From contig NC_052018.1 of NCBI RefSeq assembly GCF_015832195.1, forward strand, positions 38,941,052 through 39,005,051: 64,000 nucleotides of DNA. The letters are read 5' to 3'. Of this stretch, positions 25,312-37,026 are shown piece by piece; positions within the stretch are counted from its first letter, which is position 1; each line of letters opens with the position of its first letter. The stretch is from Motacilla alba alba. Its lineage: Eukaryota; Chordata; Aves; Passeriformes; Motacillidae. Below the pieces are notes generated by a model, which was not told the DNA's origin, made no database searches, and saw nothing but the letters and a program-made list of their open reading frames with translations. A program made the position numbers and the translations under genes.

Positions 25312-25970
25312 AAAACAAACAGGAGCAGGAGCTGGATAATGGTCAGAGTCATGAATGTTGGATTTGAAAAAGACCTGTCAGATTGCTAATCTATGGATTG
25401 AAGGGTTAAATTCTTTGGATTAGGATACAGGTCTGCCTTGTACACAGACAAGTTACAAAAGAGACAACAAAACCTATGTATCATTACTGTGCTTTATAAC
25501 TTTATTTTTTAATTTTCTACAATGTTATGGCTTAGAAGTTTACAATAATTAATTCAAATTGCAAAAGCACAATATAAATTAAGCATGCTCTCCCACAGCA
25601 TGAATAATATGGAATTCAACCCCCCAGGGTAACATTCAGCAGCCTAAATAACATGACCATCCTCCAAATTCCTGCCTAAACTCTCTCTGCCAACCTCTGC
25701 ATGAAATTGGGGTGGAAAACCTAAACTTTGAGGACAAATTCAATACAGAAGCACATTTTATTTTCAACCCAGTGATTGAATGAGCATCATCTTTCAGAAA
25801 AAAGGAAGAAATGAATGACATAAAATCAGATCCTGAAGGACTGTATAATAAAAGATGCACACATACAGGATCAAGGGTAAGCAAGACATCCTACACAACT
25901 GTAGCTCAAAATTTCTCTATCTTCTTAGTGTTGCAACCCAAACAAGACAAAACAAAACAAAGCAAAATAA
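25312..25970. other. Noncoding sequence
   Basis: No gene is recognised. The stretch ends in an A-rich run with AAAAC units just before the TAGAA microsatellite. Confidence 0.5.
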
Positions 25971-26050
25971 TAGAATAGAATAGAATAGAATAGAATAGAA
26001 TAGAATAGAATAGAATAGAATAGAATAGAATAGAATAAGAATAGAATAAA
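25971..26050. repeat. (TAGAA)n pentanucleotide microsatellite
   Basis: About 13 pure TAGAA units (25971 to about 26036) are followed by two degenerate units. The flank at 25945-25970 is A-rich with AAAAC and AAAGC units. Confidence 0.96.
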
Positions 26051-26532
26051 ATAATTAAATATTTAAAGGTTCTTTATATGTTTCTCCATTTTCATAGTCT
26101 GACCCACATAGCCCTGTGAACATTGGTGCAACTGCTTTAACACTGCCTCCTATTGCTTAATTGCTTTTGTAACATTTTGTCACACTCTAAACAAAAGATT
26201 CATAAAACAGGACATAGACATCACTGAGGTGAAACACTCCTGTCTTTTCAAGCATAGTCATCTAATTCTAGAGTTTCAGGCTCAAATTTATCGCATAGCC
26301 TTCATCACATGGTTGCTGTTACCAAGTCAGGAGCTAGGGCTTCATCTATTCTCAGGGAAGTAAATAATCTAAATAAGGTAGAAGTTCTCTCTAGAAGTGT
26401 CCACACGCCTCCAGGATAAATACATAGACAGATTACCTAAGGTGGTTAGTTTTCTAACACAGACATAGGAACAACATAGGTTAACTGGGACGATTTCAGA
26501 GACAGTTTTTTGTTCAAGTCCATTCAGAATTC

Positions 26533-26564
26533 AGGAAACAGAAGTTCTACAATCTCTGTTTCCT
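26533..26564. repeat. Inverted repeat, 10-bp arms
   Basis: AGGAAACAGA (26533-26542) pairs with TCTGTTTCCT (26555-26564) across a 12-base spacer. Confidence 0.9.
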
Positions 26565-26574
26565 AATGCCTCTG

Positions 26575-26603
26575 CTCTGGAAGGTAGGCACTACCTTCCA
26601 GAG
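26575..26603. repeat. Perfect hairpin, 13-bp arms, 3-base loop
   Basis: CTCTGGAAGGTAG (26575-26587) is followed by GCA and its exact reverse complement (26591-26603). There is no T run after it, and this is not a bacterial terminator context. Confidence 0.95.
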
Positions 26604-27671
26604 ACCCAACAGAGAGTAGAACAGGTCCTTTGTTTGAAGGATAAAAGACCAAATAAGCTGGTTTAATACCTGCAGGTAGTTGCAGGAAAAAAAAACCCAA
26701 CAAAATAGTTCAGTTGTGGGGTTGTCCTTGTCTTACTCTTCTGGCCTACTCTACCACACGATACCTGAAATCCTGGAGGACCTAACGCTTTGGCAACTGA
26801 TATTCCTTACCGAACATGCCTCCATCTACAACCAAGGAGTCATGCCCATCCTTTAATTTTACCTGGAAATGTCCTATCATACTGATAAGGGACAGGTAGA
26901 AATAACTGTATTTCATTACCTTCCAGTTAGGTTATGCTATCACCATGAAAATTTGCTTTATAGATTATTTTCAATGAATGCTTCACAAGACTATTTTCCA
27001 ATAATGTGAATTTTGTATTGTTTTACTTCGTTGTTTTGTATGAAATATTCAGATGCATACTGCCCTCACAATGAACTTTTTGGCTACTTTGAATTTTTAT
27101 GCTGTTACTTAATGGTCAATTAATTCCACTTAAGGTCACAGTTGCACTTTTTTATTACTTGTGATGATGCTTTTGTTTGACATTCATGTTACTTTCTTCT
27201 ATCTCATAAAAATGATTAATGAAAAATTCCTAATTGTACAATATAAGTTTTAATTCTTGTCACTCCCACTACGTAAAGATTTCAAAATCTTTGAAAGCTT
27301 GTTACATGCTAAGTGGAGTTTTCCATTCTGAGGTGCAAAAGGCTTGCGTAAAAATATAGATTCTGTAGGTGATAGTGGACCAGGGTATTCTCCCAGTCCT
27401 TGAAACACTCCTTAAGTGAAGGAGATTTGTCTCCCTACCACCAGCATATCACTAAAGCATGTGAATAATCATGTTATTCACGGCATACATGAAAGATTAA
27501 CCTAAAACTCAAACCCTTACCTATCTAGGTCTTTTACTATTTCAAATTTCAAACAAAGTCTATGGAAATATACTCATTAAAGTCCAACAGCTATATTCAT
27601 TTAATCAGAAAATATTATTAGCATGTTTATTTTCTAAGTTACTTTCAAGATGTCCTTTGCATACCGTTTTC

Positions 27672-27714
27672 CATATATATATATACATATCTATATATAT
27701 GTATACATATACAT
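27672..27714. repeat. TA/CATA-rich simple repeat
   Basis: Alternating TA, ATAC and CTATAT units of about 43 bases. The Tyr-Ile-rich frame over it is an artefact. Confidence 0.88.
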
Positions 27715-28636
27715 GCTTAGATTTCCATGCCAGGTTTCCCACATAATTTTTTTTTGTTGCTACCCTCTCAAAATGCAGCTAACTACATTAACTGAAGGCA
27801 AAGTAGGTGAGAGGAAGAAATTGCATCTGGGATCCCTTCGTTAAAGACAGGAATAACATTGTTGACATGTCACAGTCCAAAGATATCACAGATATCAAAG
27901 AAAAGAAAAAAACTGCAATCTGTAGGACAATCAGTCAGAAAAGTACATTAAGTTTGGCCTGCATTTAAAGGTTTTTCTGACTTGGCTATGCTGCTTAGAA
28001 AATTTACCAGGCCAAAGAGCAGTTAGGGACTACATTATTTTATTTAGAATTTGTGCAGTTTGATAGTCTTAAACTTATCCCTGATGGATGATTTTTAGCA
28101 TAGTACAACACATTCCTTTAAGTGTTTATATACTTTGAGATACCTGATGCAAGAACTTCTCTACATGACTGCGGCATGTTTGAAACGTGAACAACTGAGT
28201 ACTCTGTGCTTGATTACTCGGGAGAATTCAGGAGTTCTGTTATCTGGCTACTCTACATTCAGTTATTTTGAGGAACTTAAATTAGGGAAAAGATTGAGTA
28301 CATTTATAAAATGTCTGCCCATCCTGTACACCTGTAATCAAAGATAATACAGCATCTCTGAGTATGTATAAGCCCATTAAGCTTGATCACTGTTAGTCAT
28401 TTGAATTTTCTCCCTCTTTGAAAATTAAGTGCGGCACTATGACAATCAACATTCACCATCTGTGAAAATTTATTAACAGCAAAAGGGAGGTCACATCAAA
28501 AAAGTTCCAATTTAAGAGAACAACTAGGAAAAATATCACAAAATAGATTTTTAGTATTAGTATTTTTTACATATAACTAAACTGGTAGATATTAGTCTCG
28601 TACAGGTGCCAAATATTTATACTGACCTTGTGCATA

Positions 28637-28664
28637 TGATTCTTATGTCCCTGCATAAGAATCA
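28637..28664. repeat. Perfect hairpin, 11-bp arms, 6-base loop
   Basis: TGATTCTTATG (28637-28647) and CATAAGAATCA (28654-28664) are exact reverse complements around TCCCTG. Confidence 0.93.
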
Positions 28665-29229
28665 CTTAAGAATTAAAAAAAGTTTAAAGAGGAACAGCAA
28701 ATGTTTAAAATTGGTGCTCATTTTCATCAATTCATAAGAGTTTCAAAGAATATTGAAAGCTGAAAAAAGGCAGAAAGGGTGAAGGACAGATTTGAGTAGA
28801 CACATCCCACACCTTCTCTGGAGTCAGATAAGAATGCAGAAATTCTAGAGTGCTGCAATCTCTTCCCAAAGCTGTAGAGCCCCTTGTCTATGTCCATGCC
28901 TAGCAAGTATATTCTACTGTCTTTCTTAGGTAATCCACATGCATACTTAAGTACAAAAATGACATAATATGTCCCTAAAAATGACTAGAGGTGGAATTTT
29001 CAATCAAAATTGAGCTTTCATATAGTTTAATTTGTTTTCTCAATTGTATTTGTTTTCTCTTACAATGTATCTCACAACCAGCTGCCCTCTCTTACAAAAC
29101 ACCTCTTGCAATCAAATAGTTGAAGAGTCCTGTGGAAAAAAAAGTTGAAGTACCCCCTGTCTCCTTTGTTCTTCAAGCTTCCACTGTCCATTATAACAAG
29201 ATTTATTGGTAACAAATTCTGTTATGTGG

Positions 29230-29336
29230 GTGCTAAATTGTGAAAAATCTCCTCATTAAGGAGATCATGATACATCTTAAGAGAAGAAATTCACTTGGTG
29301 AATAAACTCCCCTCCTTAGGGAGACTATAATACATT
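29230..29336. repeat. Diverged tandem duplication, period about 60 bp
   Basis: The segment with CTCCTCATTAAGGAGATCAT and GATACAT near 29249-29275 reappears about 60 bases on as CCCTCCTTAGGGAGACTA and AATACAT (29310-29335). An old local duplication seems the simplest reading. Confidence 0.55.
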
Positions 29337-30232
29337 CAAAACATGGCATATCACAGTCTTGTCTGAACATATCTTACTTTTATTGAAATATCAACTCTTC
29401 AATCCTTTCAGAAATTTGTGAGAAAAACTTCTTGGATTAGCCTTTCTAGAAAAAAAACACTCCTGACTGCACCACTATGGCTATATTTGAAGGGAGACAA
29501 GTTGCTCTACTCCTTCTTCCCACTCCTCCAGAAAGTGCAAAACTTGCCCTACTCTTCCACTGCTGTAATCTTTGTTGGGGTGTGAGCACAGGAATAGGCA
29601 GGCAATAGGTGTGTTTTAAATTGCATCCCTGAAACAATTTCTTCAGGATATTGTGCATGAATTGTGCCTGAAAAGACTGGATCCCCTGACTTCTCTTGAT
29701 ATTATACTCTGTCACATTGAACAAGAGAGATACAGTAAATCAGGTTAACATTTTCTGAAAGAAAAAAAAATAATTAAAAAACTTTCCTACAACTATGGAT
29801 AAAAATTCTCTCCTTTGGGAATAATGACAGTAATGAGGTTAATACATCAGCCTCTCTTTCTCTCCAGTTTAGCACAGAAATGTCAGTAGAAATATGACAT
29901 AACACATACATGAGTCCTTTTGTTGTTGTGTTCTTCACTGTGGATGAATAGGTGTGTATGTCTGCAGCAAGACCCAACAGACATTGTCCAGTATGAGCAC
30001 CACTGCAATCAGTGAATGCTTTCAGGACAGGCAGTGTCTTCAGGATTTCTGCATCTTAGATAAAACCTGAAAGTTCAAGGATTACTTACCCTAATCTCAC
30101 CTTGGGCAGATTAGACAAAGAATACAGGGCTTTGAACTTTGTCTGCTGGTCTTCCATTCTACAGGCCACTACCTCCACTTACTTCATGCCATCATTAATT
30201 AAATGGTAACTACTAATTGTACAGCACATTTC

Positions 30233-30417
30233 AATGTGAAGGTGACCGAGCATAGGAACAAGTTTCCCAGAGGGGTTGGGGAGTCTCCAAAAGGTCTTGA
30301 GTAGTCAAAACTCAACTGGACAGAGCAGAGCTCTAGTAAGAGCTATCTGACCCTGCTTTAAGTGATGGCTTGGACTAGACAATCTCCACAGGTTTTTTCC
30401 CCTATGTGATTCCATGG
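30233..30417 (+). mobile_element. CR1 LINE 3'-end fragment
   Basis: The block follows the 3' end of a CR1 subfamily: AAGGTGACCGAGCATAGGAA, a GTTTCCCAGAGGGGTTG segment, CTCAACTGGACAGAGC, TGACCCTGCTTTAAG, GGCTTGGACTAGACAATCTC, and a terminal TATGTGATTCCATGG. It is 5'-truncated near the end of ORF2 and diverged by point changes. It is noncoding. Confidence 0.88.
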
Positions 30418-32109
30418 ATGCTTGAGGTAAGTCAATTTAGACAATTTCCCTGTTCCACATGACTCAGCTATTGTACATGTTAGAACATGTTAGAACTAAA
30501 TCCAGTAAAAATCTACTGCCTTAAGACTAAAAGAAAAATTTTCTGAACTTATTCCAATTTAAATTTTTTGTTTTTCTTTTTCTTCACAACTTTCCCCCAA
30601 CCTTCCTAACATAATTCCCCAAATGGGATTGGTTTTAAACTACACACTAGTGGGAGTTAATTATATAGTCTTGAAGATCCTTCCATAGTACACCAGCTAT
30701 AATTCTTTATCCAACCTTCAGATTTTCCTTCAGAGAACTGGACTCTAAAAATTATTCCTTTTCCAGAGGAATAAAAATATCCCTCTGGAACAATTTCAGC
30801 TACTGATAAATGCCACCATGGTCACTGAATCCATTCTAGTTCAGAGCTCCTAAACAGACAGCTTTTCCAGGGTAATTTGATACGCAAAAAAAATTTTAAA
30901 TATCTTTATCGTTAAGGACAGGTGGTTTTTAACTGGGAGTCATAAGTGTAGAAAATAATTATGCTTTTTAATCCTGGTGAAGCTTCAATGGGTCAAATAC
31001 AAATGACTCTTTCAAGGTATGAGTAGAAAATAAGACAATATTAACTTTGACTACTGCTCAAAATACGTGAATGCATCAAAAAGTTTAAAAGTTTCTCTCT
31101 GCTGCCTTTAATCATCTGCAGCTCATTGCATCTGCCTTTCTACACCACTATGCATTTGCACATATGCTCTGTGTCAGCCTCAGTCTAAAACCAATGTTCC
31201 CACCTGTGCTCATTCATTTGTCACTTAAATTCCTTCTAAAGTCCCACATTTCCCATATCACCCAGAACCAGCTGTCTTCTCTAACTGAAAATCAAAAAGA
31301 GAATACCAAAGAGTACCTTAAACTCCAATGTAAATTACATGTCTCTGTGACTCGTCATCTCAGTCACTGTATTCTGTAAAGCCTTGAGATGTAGACTAGC
31401 CACTATTTAGGAAAAAAAAAAAAAATTCTGCACTGGTTCTTTGGATGATAAGCCTTTCAGGCCAGGAATTAGTTGCAGAGACTTCAGAAGACTGTTTGTC
31501 TTAAAAGTGCCATAATAGCAAGTACTTTTCATCAAAAAACTGGAATTTGCCTTGTGAACTTGGAATGAAGGTAATCTGCTGTAGAAACGATCAAGAGTAA
31601 TCAAGTGGGGAAAAGAAAAATTTATAGTCAGGACCAGAAATCATACAACTATGTTGTGTAAAAATCCTGGTTTAGATTCAGTGTAATTTGTTTCACTAGC
31701 TCACATATACAACAATCCTGCTATGACTACAGGTGGTAGTAAACAGTGCTTAAAAATATATTTACTAAATTCTAGTTTGGTTTTCGTTTTTTGTTTCTTT
31801 GGTTGGTTGTTTTGTTTTGTTTTGTTTTAAGGCAGTTTGAGCCATACCTACAAAGTTTGGCAACAGCACAAGTGACCCAAAGTCTCAAGCTCTACGTATG
31901 AAAACAGAAATGTTTCACAAAAGATTACAGGCCATAATATTTCCTGCTGTAGCAAGTGACAACTGGGGATATTCAGTGGTTGTTTACAGTATTCAGTTCC
32001 TGTATGTAGAAGAATCTTAGGTAATTATAACTGGCAGTTTTTGTCCTCCGTTAGTTCCATTTCAAAATTCAGCACAAATCCTTTTTTGTTGCAATCTGAA
32101 TCTAAAATA
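30418..32109. other. Noncoding sequence
   Basis: No gene is recognised. A T/G-rich simple tract occurs at 31781-31829. Confidence 0.5.
31781..31829. repeat. T/G-rich simple repeat with (TTTTG)n
   Basis: GGTTTTCG, TTGGTTGG and then about four TTTTG units form a low-complexity tract of about 50 bases. Confidence 0.85.
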
Positions 32110-32513
32110 TGGAGATGTAGTCTTCAGGGCATCCAGGACAAGGGTGAGAGACAGGGAAATCTTGACTACATGTTTCAGAAGGCTGGTTTATTATATTATG
32201 ATATATATTATATTAAAAATGACACACTAAAAACTATACTAAAAGAACAGAGAGAAAGATGCATCAGAAGGTGAGACAGGAATAGAAAGGAATGTATAAC
32301 AAAAGCTTGTGACTCCCAGAGAGTATGAGCCAGCTGCATCCTTCATTGGTTATTAAGTAGAAAGATCCAACATCGACCAATCAAGGATGCACCTGTTGCA
32401 TTCCACCCTAGCAGATAATAATTGTTTACATCTTGAAGCTGAGGCCCTCAGCTTCTCAGGAGAAGAAAATCCTGACAAAAGGATTTTCATAAAATATCAT
32501 GGCTACATGGAGA
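32110..32513 (-). mobile_element. Solo LTR of an avian endogenous retrovirus (ERVK-like) with 6-bp target-site duplication
   Basis: The LTR proper is 32116-32507 (392 bp). On the minus strand it starts TGTAGCCATGATATTTTATG and ends in CA at 32116, and it is flanked on both sides by the identical hexamer TGGAGA (32110-32115 and 32508-32513). Sense is minus: a polyadenylation signal AATAAA lies at 32187-32192, about 70 bases before the 3' end, and the segment AGGTGCATCC near 32380-32390 matches a family I recall as abundant in songbird genomes. A 6-bp duplication fits ERVK (class II) integrases. No gag, pol or env sequence flanks it, so it is a solo LTR left by recombination between two LTRs. 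The exact duplication suggests moderate age. Confidence 0.85.
32187..32192 (-). promoter_or_regulatory. LTR polyadenylation signal AATAAA
   Basis: The minus strand reads AATAAA inside the LTR, about 70 bases upstream of its 3' terminus, where the R/U5 region is expected. Confidence 0.65.
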
Positions 32514-32956
32514 TATGACTTTAATATCTTAAAATCATCTTAAATCTGCAGAGACATTGTAAGTAGTTTGTCTTTTTGCTTTTGTGTTTTCTAATGATTG
32601 TTATCTAGAATTATGAAAATTTTTTAATTTATGTGTATACATTTTTTCTGCTTTCTCTTTACATACTTCACCCATTTTAAAATAAACATAATTCTTCTGT
32701 ATTACAGCAAAAGAACTCATAACAGCAATGTTATTTAAGTGCTTTGATTTTAATTCTATTAGTCAAATATATTTTTGTTTTAAAATGTGATAAAGAAGGG
32801 TGTTTTTACACTAAAAAATCTGTACAAAATATTAGTATATGAAGAAATAAAAGTATGAAATACAAATATTTTTCCTAGTCTTTGTCTGAAGCCTGTTCTT
32901 GTTGTCATGAACACTATTTTTAAATCTTGTTTTGCAGCAAACCTTTGAAACTGTAT
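32514..32956. other. A+T-rich noncoding sequence
   Basis: Nothing is recognised between the LTR and the next CR1 fragment. Confidence 0.5.
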
Positions 32957-33193
32957 GCTGAATGTGCACCACCTGAACAGGAGGAAGAACTTCTTTACTG
33001 TGCAGGTGACTGAGCACTGGAACAGGTTGCTCAGAGAGGTTTGGAGTCTCCCTCACTGGAGATGTTCAAGAACCATCTGGACACAATCCTGTGTCATGTG
33101 CTCTAGGATGACCCTGCTTGAGCAGAGACATTGAACCAGATGGCCCTCTGTGGTCCCTTCCAATCTCACTCGGTCTGTGATTCTGTGATTCCA
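32957..33193 (+). mobile_element. CR1 LINE 3'-end fragment
   Basis: About 235 bases match the last ORF2 codons and 3' UTR of a CR1: AGGAGGAAGAACTTCTTTAC, GGTGACTGAGCACTGGAACA, GGTTGCTCAGAGAGG, GAGATGTTCAAGAACC, TGACCCTGCTTGAGCAG, TGGTCCCTTCCAAT, and the terminus GTGATTCTGTGATTCC. It shares its subfamily type with the fragment at 30233-30417 but is better preserved. It is truncated and noncoding. Confidence 0.93.
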
Positions 33194-33610
33194 AAATGGA
33201 AGAGGTAGCACGTAGGTCATCTGTCTGGTCTGTCTTCTGAAACAGATGTTTTAGATAAATGGGAATCCTGATGGAAGCAGGTTTAGGGAGCAATGCAATT
33301 GATATCTCCATCTTTGTTGAATGTCAGGGTTGCTAAAACACTTCTCGCACAGGCCTGCATATGGACCTGAATTTTGTTGCCATTTGCATCTGAGAGATTT
33401 ATTTGGTGCTGGAATATATTGTCGGGAACTAGAGTCACTAGCATTTCTCCTAGTCTGCAGACAGGTGGACACATACTAGGGACATTTATGGCCACGTCAA
33501 CTGGTCTCAAAAAGTCAGAAGGAAAGCAAAACTCGGGAGACTTTAAGGGCCTGGCACTCCTTCGCAGTTTCCTTGTTCCTGGGCTTATGGTAATGGGTAA
33601 TAAAATCTCC
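33194..33610. other. Noncoding sequence, somewhat less A+T rich
   Basis: The stretch has overlapping open frames on both strands (for example 33283-33648 on the minus strand), none resembling a known protein; the longer ones run into the adjacent simple repeat. No repeat family is recognised. Confidence 0.4.
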
Positions 33611-33742
33611 ATATAGATATACACATATATATATATAGATATACACACACATGTATATATAGATATATAGATAGATAGATATAGACATGCACATATATAT
33701 ATGTATAGATGTGGATATGGATATAGATATAGATAGATATAA
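33611..33742. repeat. TA/GATA/CACA compound simple repeat
   Basis: About 130 bases of ATATAG, ATACAC, GATA and GGATAT units. The Tyr/Ile/Ser-rich frames over it are artefacts of the repeat. Confidence 0.93.
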
Positions 33743-34342
33743 ATTTTTATATTTCACTTTTTAGAACTTATATTCTTTTTCTGAGGCTCTATGGGAACAG
33801 ATTTGTTCTGCTGTTTTAGGCATTTGGACTTCAATATTTTCTCTGAAATTTAAGAACGGCTTATAGATATGAAGCTGTGAGAAGATGCCATCTACTTTGA
33901 TTTCTCTTCCTATTATGATAAAAGGAAAATTAATTCAATTATTTAAGATCTTTGTACAGAACAGAGAGATATTGAAATCAAGGGAAGAGCACATACACTG
34001 TATCAGAACTCAGGGATAAAAACAGCCATGTAAACAAATAAAGAAAAAGACGAAAAATAAAGGTAAAACAAAAAGATAAAACTCTCCAATCTCATTGCTA
34101 CACAAGATATCAAATCCAATTATAAAAAAAATCCTGAAATACATTTTTTAATATAACATTGTACACTCAGTTAAACATAGCATTTAGACAACAAAAAAAC
34201 CCACCAGATCATATTTTCTTTACTTCTGAAGACTGCAAAGGAAAACATGGATAACTGTTAGGACTCATCTCTCTTATCAATGAATGCTTGTAGAAACATA
34301 AATGGGATGTTTGAAATGTTTTGTTGCTCCAGACTGAAGATC

Positions 34343-34420
34343 AGTCTTGCCTACAGAAATCTGAAAATATTGGAAACCAATAGTCTTGCCTACAGAAATC
34401 TGAAAATATTGGAAACCAAT
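34343..34420. repeat. Exact 39-bp tandem duplication
   Basis: The unit beginning AGTCTTGCCTACAGAAATCT occupies 34343-34381 and is repeated without change at 34382-34420. Absence of any difference suggests a recent event. Because 39 is a multiple of three, the open frame through it repeats 13 residues, but that frame has no other sign of being a gene. Confidence 0.97.
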
Positions 34421-34684
34421 GAGTGTGAGTTGGATACCAAGTCAGCACACATAGAAACTGAGTGCCACATTCCACTAAGAGCGCCTGACTGGCTTGAGTA
34501 GTTCTTAAGATCAGAACTAGAGGATACTCAAGCAGCAGTGAGTTATTCATATGTAAAGGAAGTTACTAACGACTTATGTTGTATAACACTTCATCAGATC
34601 TGATCTGACTCTCTTTTAGTGGAGTTGAGACAAAAGCACGTTTGCAGCACCCTACTTCAGAGATGAAATACCTCTTAATACAGT

Positions 34685-34714
34685 CTGCTGAATTCTGCTG
34701 AATTCTGCTGAATT
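34685..34714. repeat. Three copies of a 10-bp unit
   Basis: TGCTGAATTC is repeated three times head to tail and followed by TGA. Confidence 0.95.
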
Positions 34715-36515
34715 CTGAATCAGGAAAAAAAAAATAGGAGTTAAAGAACCATACTATAGAAAAGCTATATTAATGTAGGTATCCATACAATAGTATCCAA
34801 CAGGCTGAAGAGAATTCAAAATATCAAATAATGCATTTAAGACATCTTGTAATATTTTCAAATCAATATATGTAAAAAATTCACCTTTAGATTTGTAGTT
34901 CATGATTACAAAATGCCCACATCACTGGCTTTTCATTAAGACCAATAGGTTGCTCCAAATGCGAAGTGCATTCGTAGAAAGGTTTCCACAAACTTTCAGG
35001 TTTTTGATTAACAGTTGAGTAGAGACCCAGCAGAGAGTTCTGGAAGAAACAAGTAATGTCTCCCCTTTGTCCTCCAAAAATAAAAATGACAAAATATACC
35101 CTAAGACTCAAGTGCTTGAAAAATTCCTTGATAAATCCTGTGATTTATCCTCTCACTATCTCAAGCCATAGTCTTTGTTTCACTAATACCAGGGTTTTTA
35201 ACCTTAATGCTAAGGATTTATTTCCCTTACGCTTTCCTCTGGCCAGCAGGGCTGCATATATGTACTTCTCTGAATCAGGGCTCACAGCATTCCCATCAAT
35301 AACAGGAAGACACTAATTAGTTTTCTAAGGTCCACAAAGGAGACTGGTACTTACTTTTGAAATTTTATGTAACTTCTAAAATCCACCAAAATACAGTAGG
35401 CTGTCCCAACATCTAGAACTTTTTAAACAGAATTGACTTATTAGTAGATGGCTGTGGAACAGATTTATTGATATAAAAAAAAATAAGTCAAAGTGATTAG
35501 AATGTGTGTTTTTAAGGACATTAATGAATGAAATTATGCTTCTTGTGTGGAATCTACACTTCAGACTAAGATGCAGTATTTACTACTTTGAAAAATATAA
35601 GATATAAGTTTAGAAAAGTAATGTATTAATCCTAATTTTGAGAACTAACATGTGTTCAGATAATTACTTGCTTTATTAATGGATTTCAGGAGTAACCATT
35701 TTTTTTGCTTGTGAACAAATTAAATAGTCCTTATCTCATTAATGTGAAAATCCCTTCTGTGCTATCTGGTACATTGGTAATTAAGGATTTAGAGGCCCTT
35801 TGCCTGAATCTCCTCAGTGAAGCAGGTAAAATCATAGCGTATGTGACTACCTTTATAAATCCTCTAGATTATAGATATCAATGCCCAGTGTTTGTTAGTT
35901 TTGAAAGTTCTGGAAACATAAGCATAGATAAATTCAAAAGAACTGCCATTTCACAATCCTCGTTCATTGATACAATAAAACCAAAAAGGAACTTGTTCTC
36001 TGATAACATGTAGGAGTATGAGCAGAGTTAAACTAAAGATCTGATATATTATTCCCTGTACACATTTGAGAAACTGGCAAGTGAGGTCATGCTGTCTTTT
36101 TTTATGTCTCAATAACAATACGGTGACAAACAAGAATTAGACACAAGGAGCACTTCAATGACTAACTTTTAAGTGTCCAGATGAATAAGTTTTCCAGACT
36201 TCCCTATATAATACATTAAGGTGAAAAATTGTTATTTAGTAAAATTATTTGCAAAAAGCTAGCATGATGAATAGGAAACTCTGAAAACACCTAAAAGCTT
36301 CCATCTATAAATGCAGCAGCTGAGACAAAAGCTGAAAGTCAAAACAAGAAGACTGGGTTCAGATGGCACTAGAGGTTCTGGGCTTCCTATAGGTCTTAGG
36401 GTTTCAAAATTCAATTAGAACTTATTAACATGCAATAAAACATGTAGTGATATTTTCTTATTCTAACTAGCAGCTGTAATTACTGAAGAATACGTTTGGA
36501 TGGAAGAGGCAATTA

Positions 36516-37026
36516 TTATTTAAATTCAGCATTCCTATTTCCTGCTCCCGTTCTCTTTCCTGCTTGTGCAGGATGAAGCTTGATCATTGTTTTAAACTGT
36601 AGGTTGTTCATAGGTAGCAGGTCAGTCATGTTCCAACAGAATTTGAACATCCAAGAAGTTTCACAAAGCTCAAATATTTTTCCTTTAATTACCACTTGTT
36701 CTTTCATAACCATTATATTTCTCAATGAGGAACAGTCATCAGTAAGACCAGAAGAATAGTCCACAATACTCTTGTTTAATCAGCTGAACTGGTTTCTTAT
36801 GGCAGAACAAGTCTTGTTCCATTGTTGTAGTGGCATGGAAGTATATGTTTGGAAACATCTTGGACTCATTGTCCATTTTCTTTGTTTTCTTCTTGCACTT
36901 GCCTGACTTGAACATGACCACATTTCTTCCATTATCCTGATTATTGCCTGTTTGGTTAGTGTTTAGCATTTTAATGAGTTCTGTGACTTCATCTAAAGTA
37001 CTCATGGAAAAAAAAGAAATAGCCAT
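36516..37026 (-). other. Two overlapping minus-strand open frames, origin unknown
   Basis: Frames at 36739-37026 (95 codons) and 36516-36764 (82 codons) overlap by 26 bases in different frames on the minus strand and together span about 510 bases. The translated sequence is less low-complexity than other frames here: a Lys/Cys-rich KSGKCKKKTKKM segment and several Cys residues. Just upstream on the minus strand is a T-rich run, followed by ATGAGTACTTTAG, which could mimic a splice acceptor. I recognise no protein family. It could be a frameshifted old pseudogene or exon remnant, or simply chance, which I think more likely. A Kozak context, splice-donor pair or known homologue is lacking. Confidence 0.2.

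Larger units (their letters stand above)
26051..27671. other. Noncoding sequence with small hairpins
   Basis: No gene is recognised. Two adjacent inverted repeats lie at 26533-26564 and 26575-26603 and are listed separately. Confidence 0.5.
27715..30232. other. A+T-rich noncoding sequence
   Basis: No gene or known repeat family is recognised. A small hairpin lies at 28637-28664 and a diverged 60-bp-period duplication at 29230-29336. Confidence 0.5.
33743..36515. other. A+T-rich noncoding sequence with two small tandem duplications
   Basis: No gene is recognised. The 39-bp duplication at 34343-34420 and the 10-bp triplication at 34685-34714 are the only clear structures. A 102-codon frame at 35705-36013 starts with a non-ATG codon and is treated as chance. 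Confidence 0.5.

Noticed and set aside
26575..26603. Rho-independent terminator
   Set aside because: The context is a vertebrate genome and no T run follows the stem.
33283..33648. Minus-strand open frame of 121 codons
   Set aside because: Its start lies in the TA/GATA simple repeat and its remainder resembles no protein I know.
34343..34420. CRISPR-like direct repeats
   Set aside because: There are only two adjacent copies with no spacers, in an animal genome. None of the other short duplications forms an array either.
35705..36013. 102-codon open frame
   Set aside because: It has a non-ATG start, no known similarity and no exon borders I could support.
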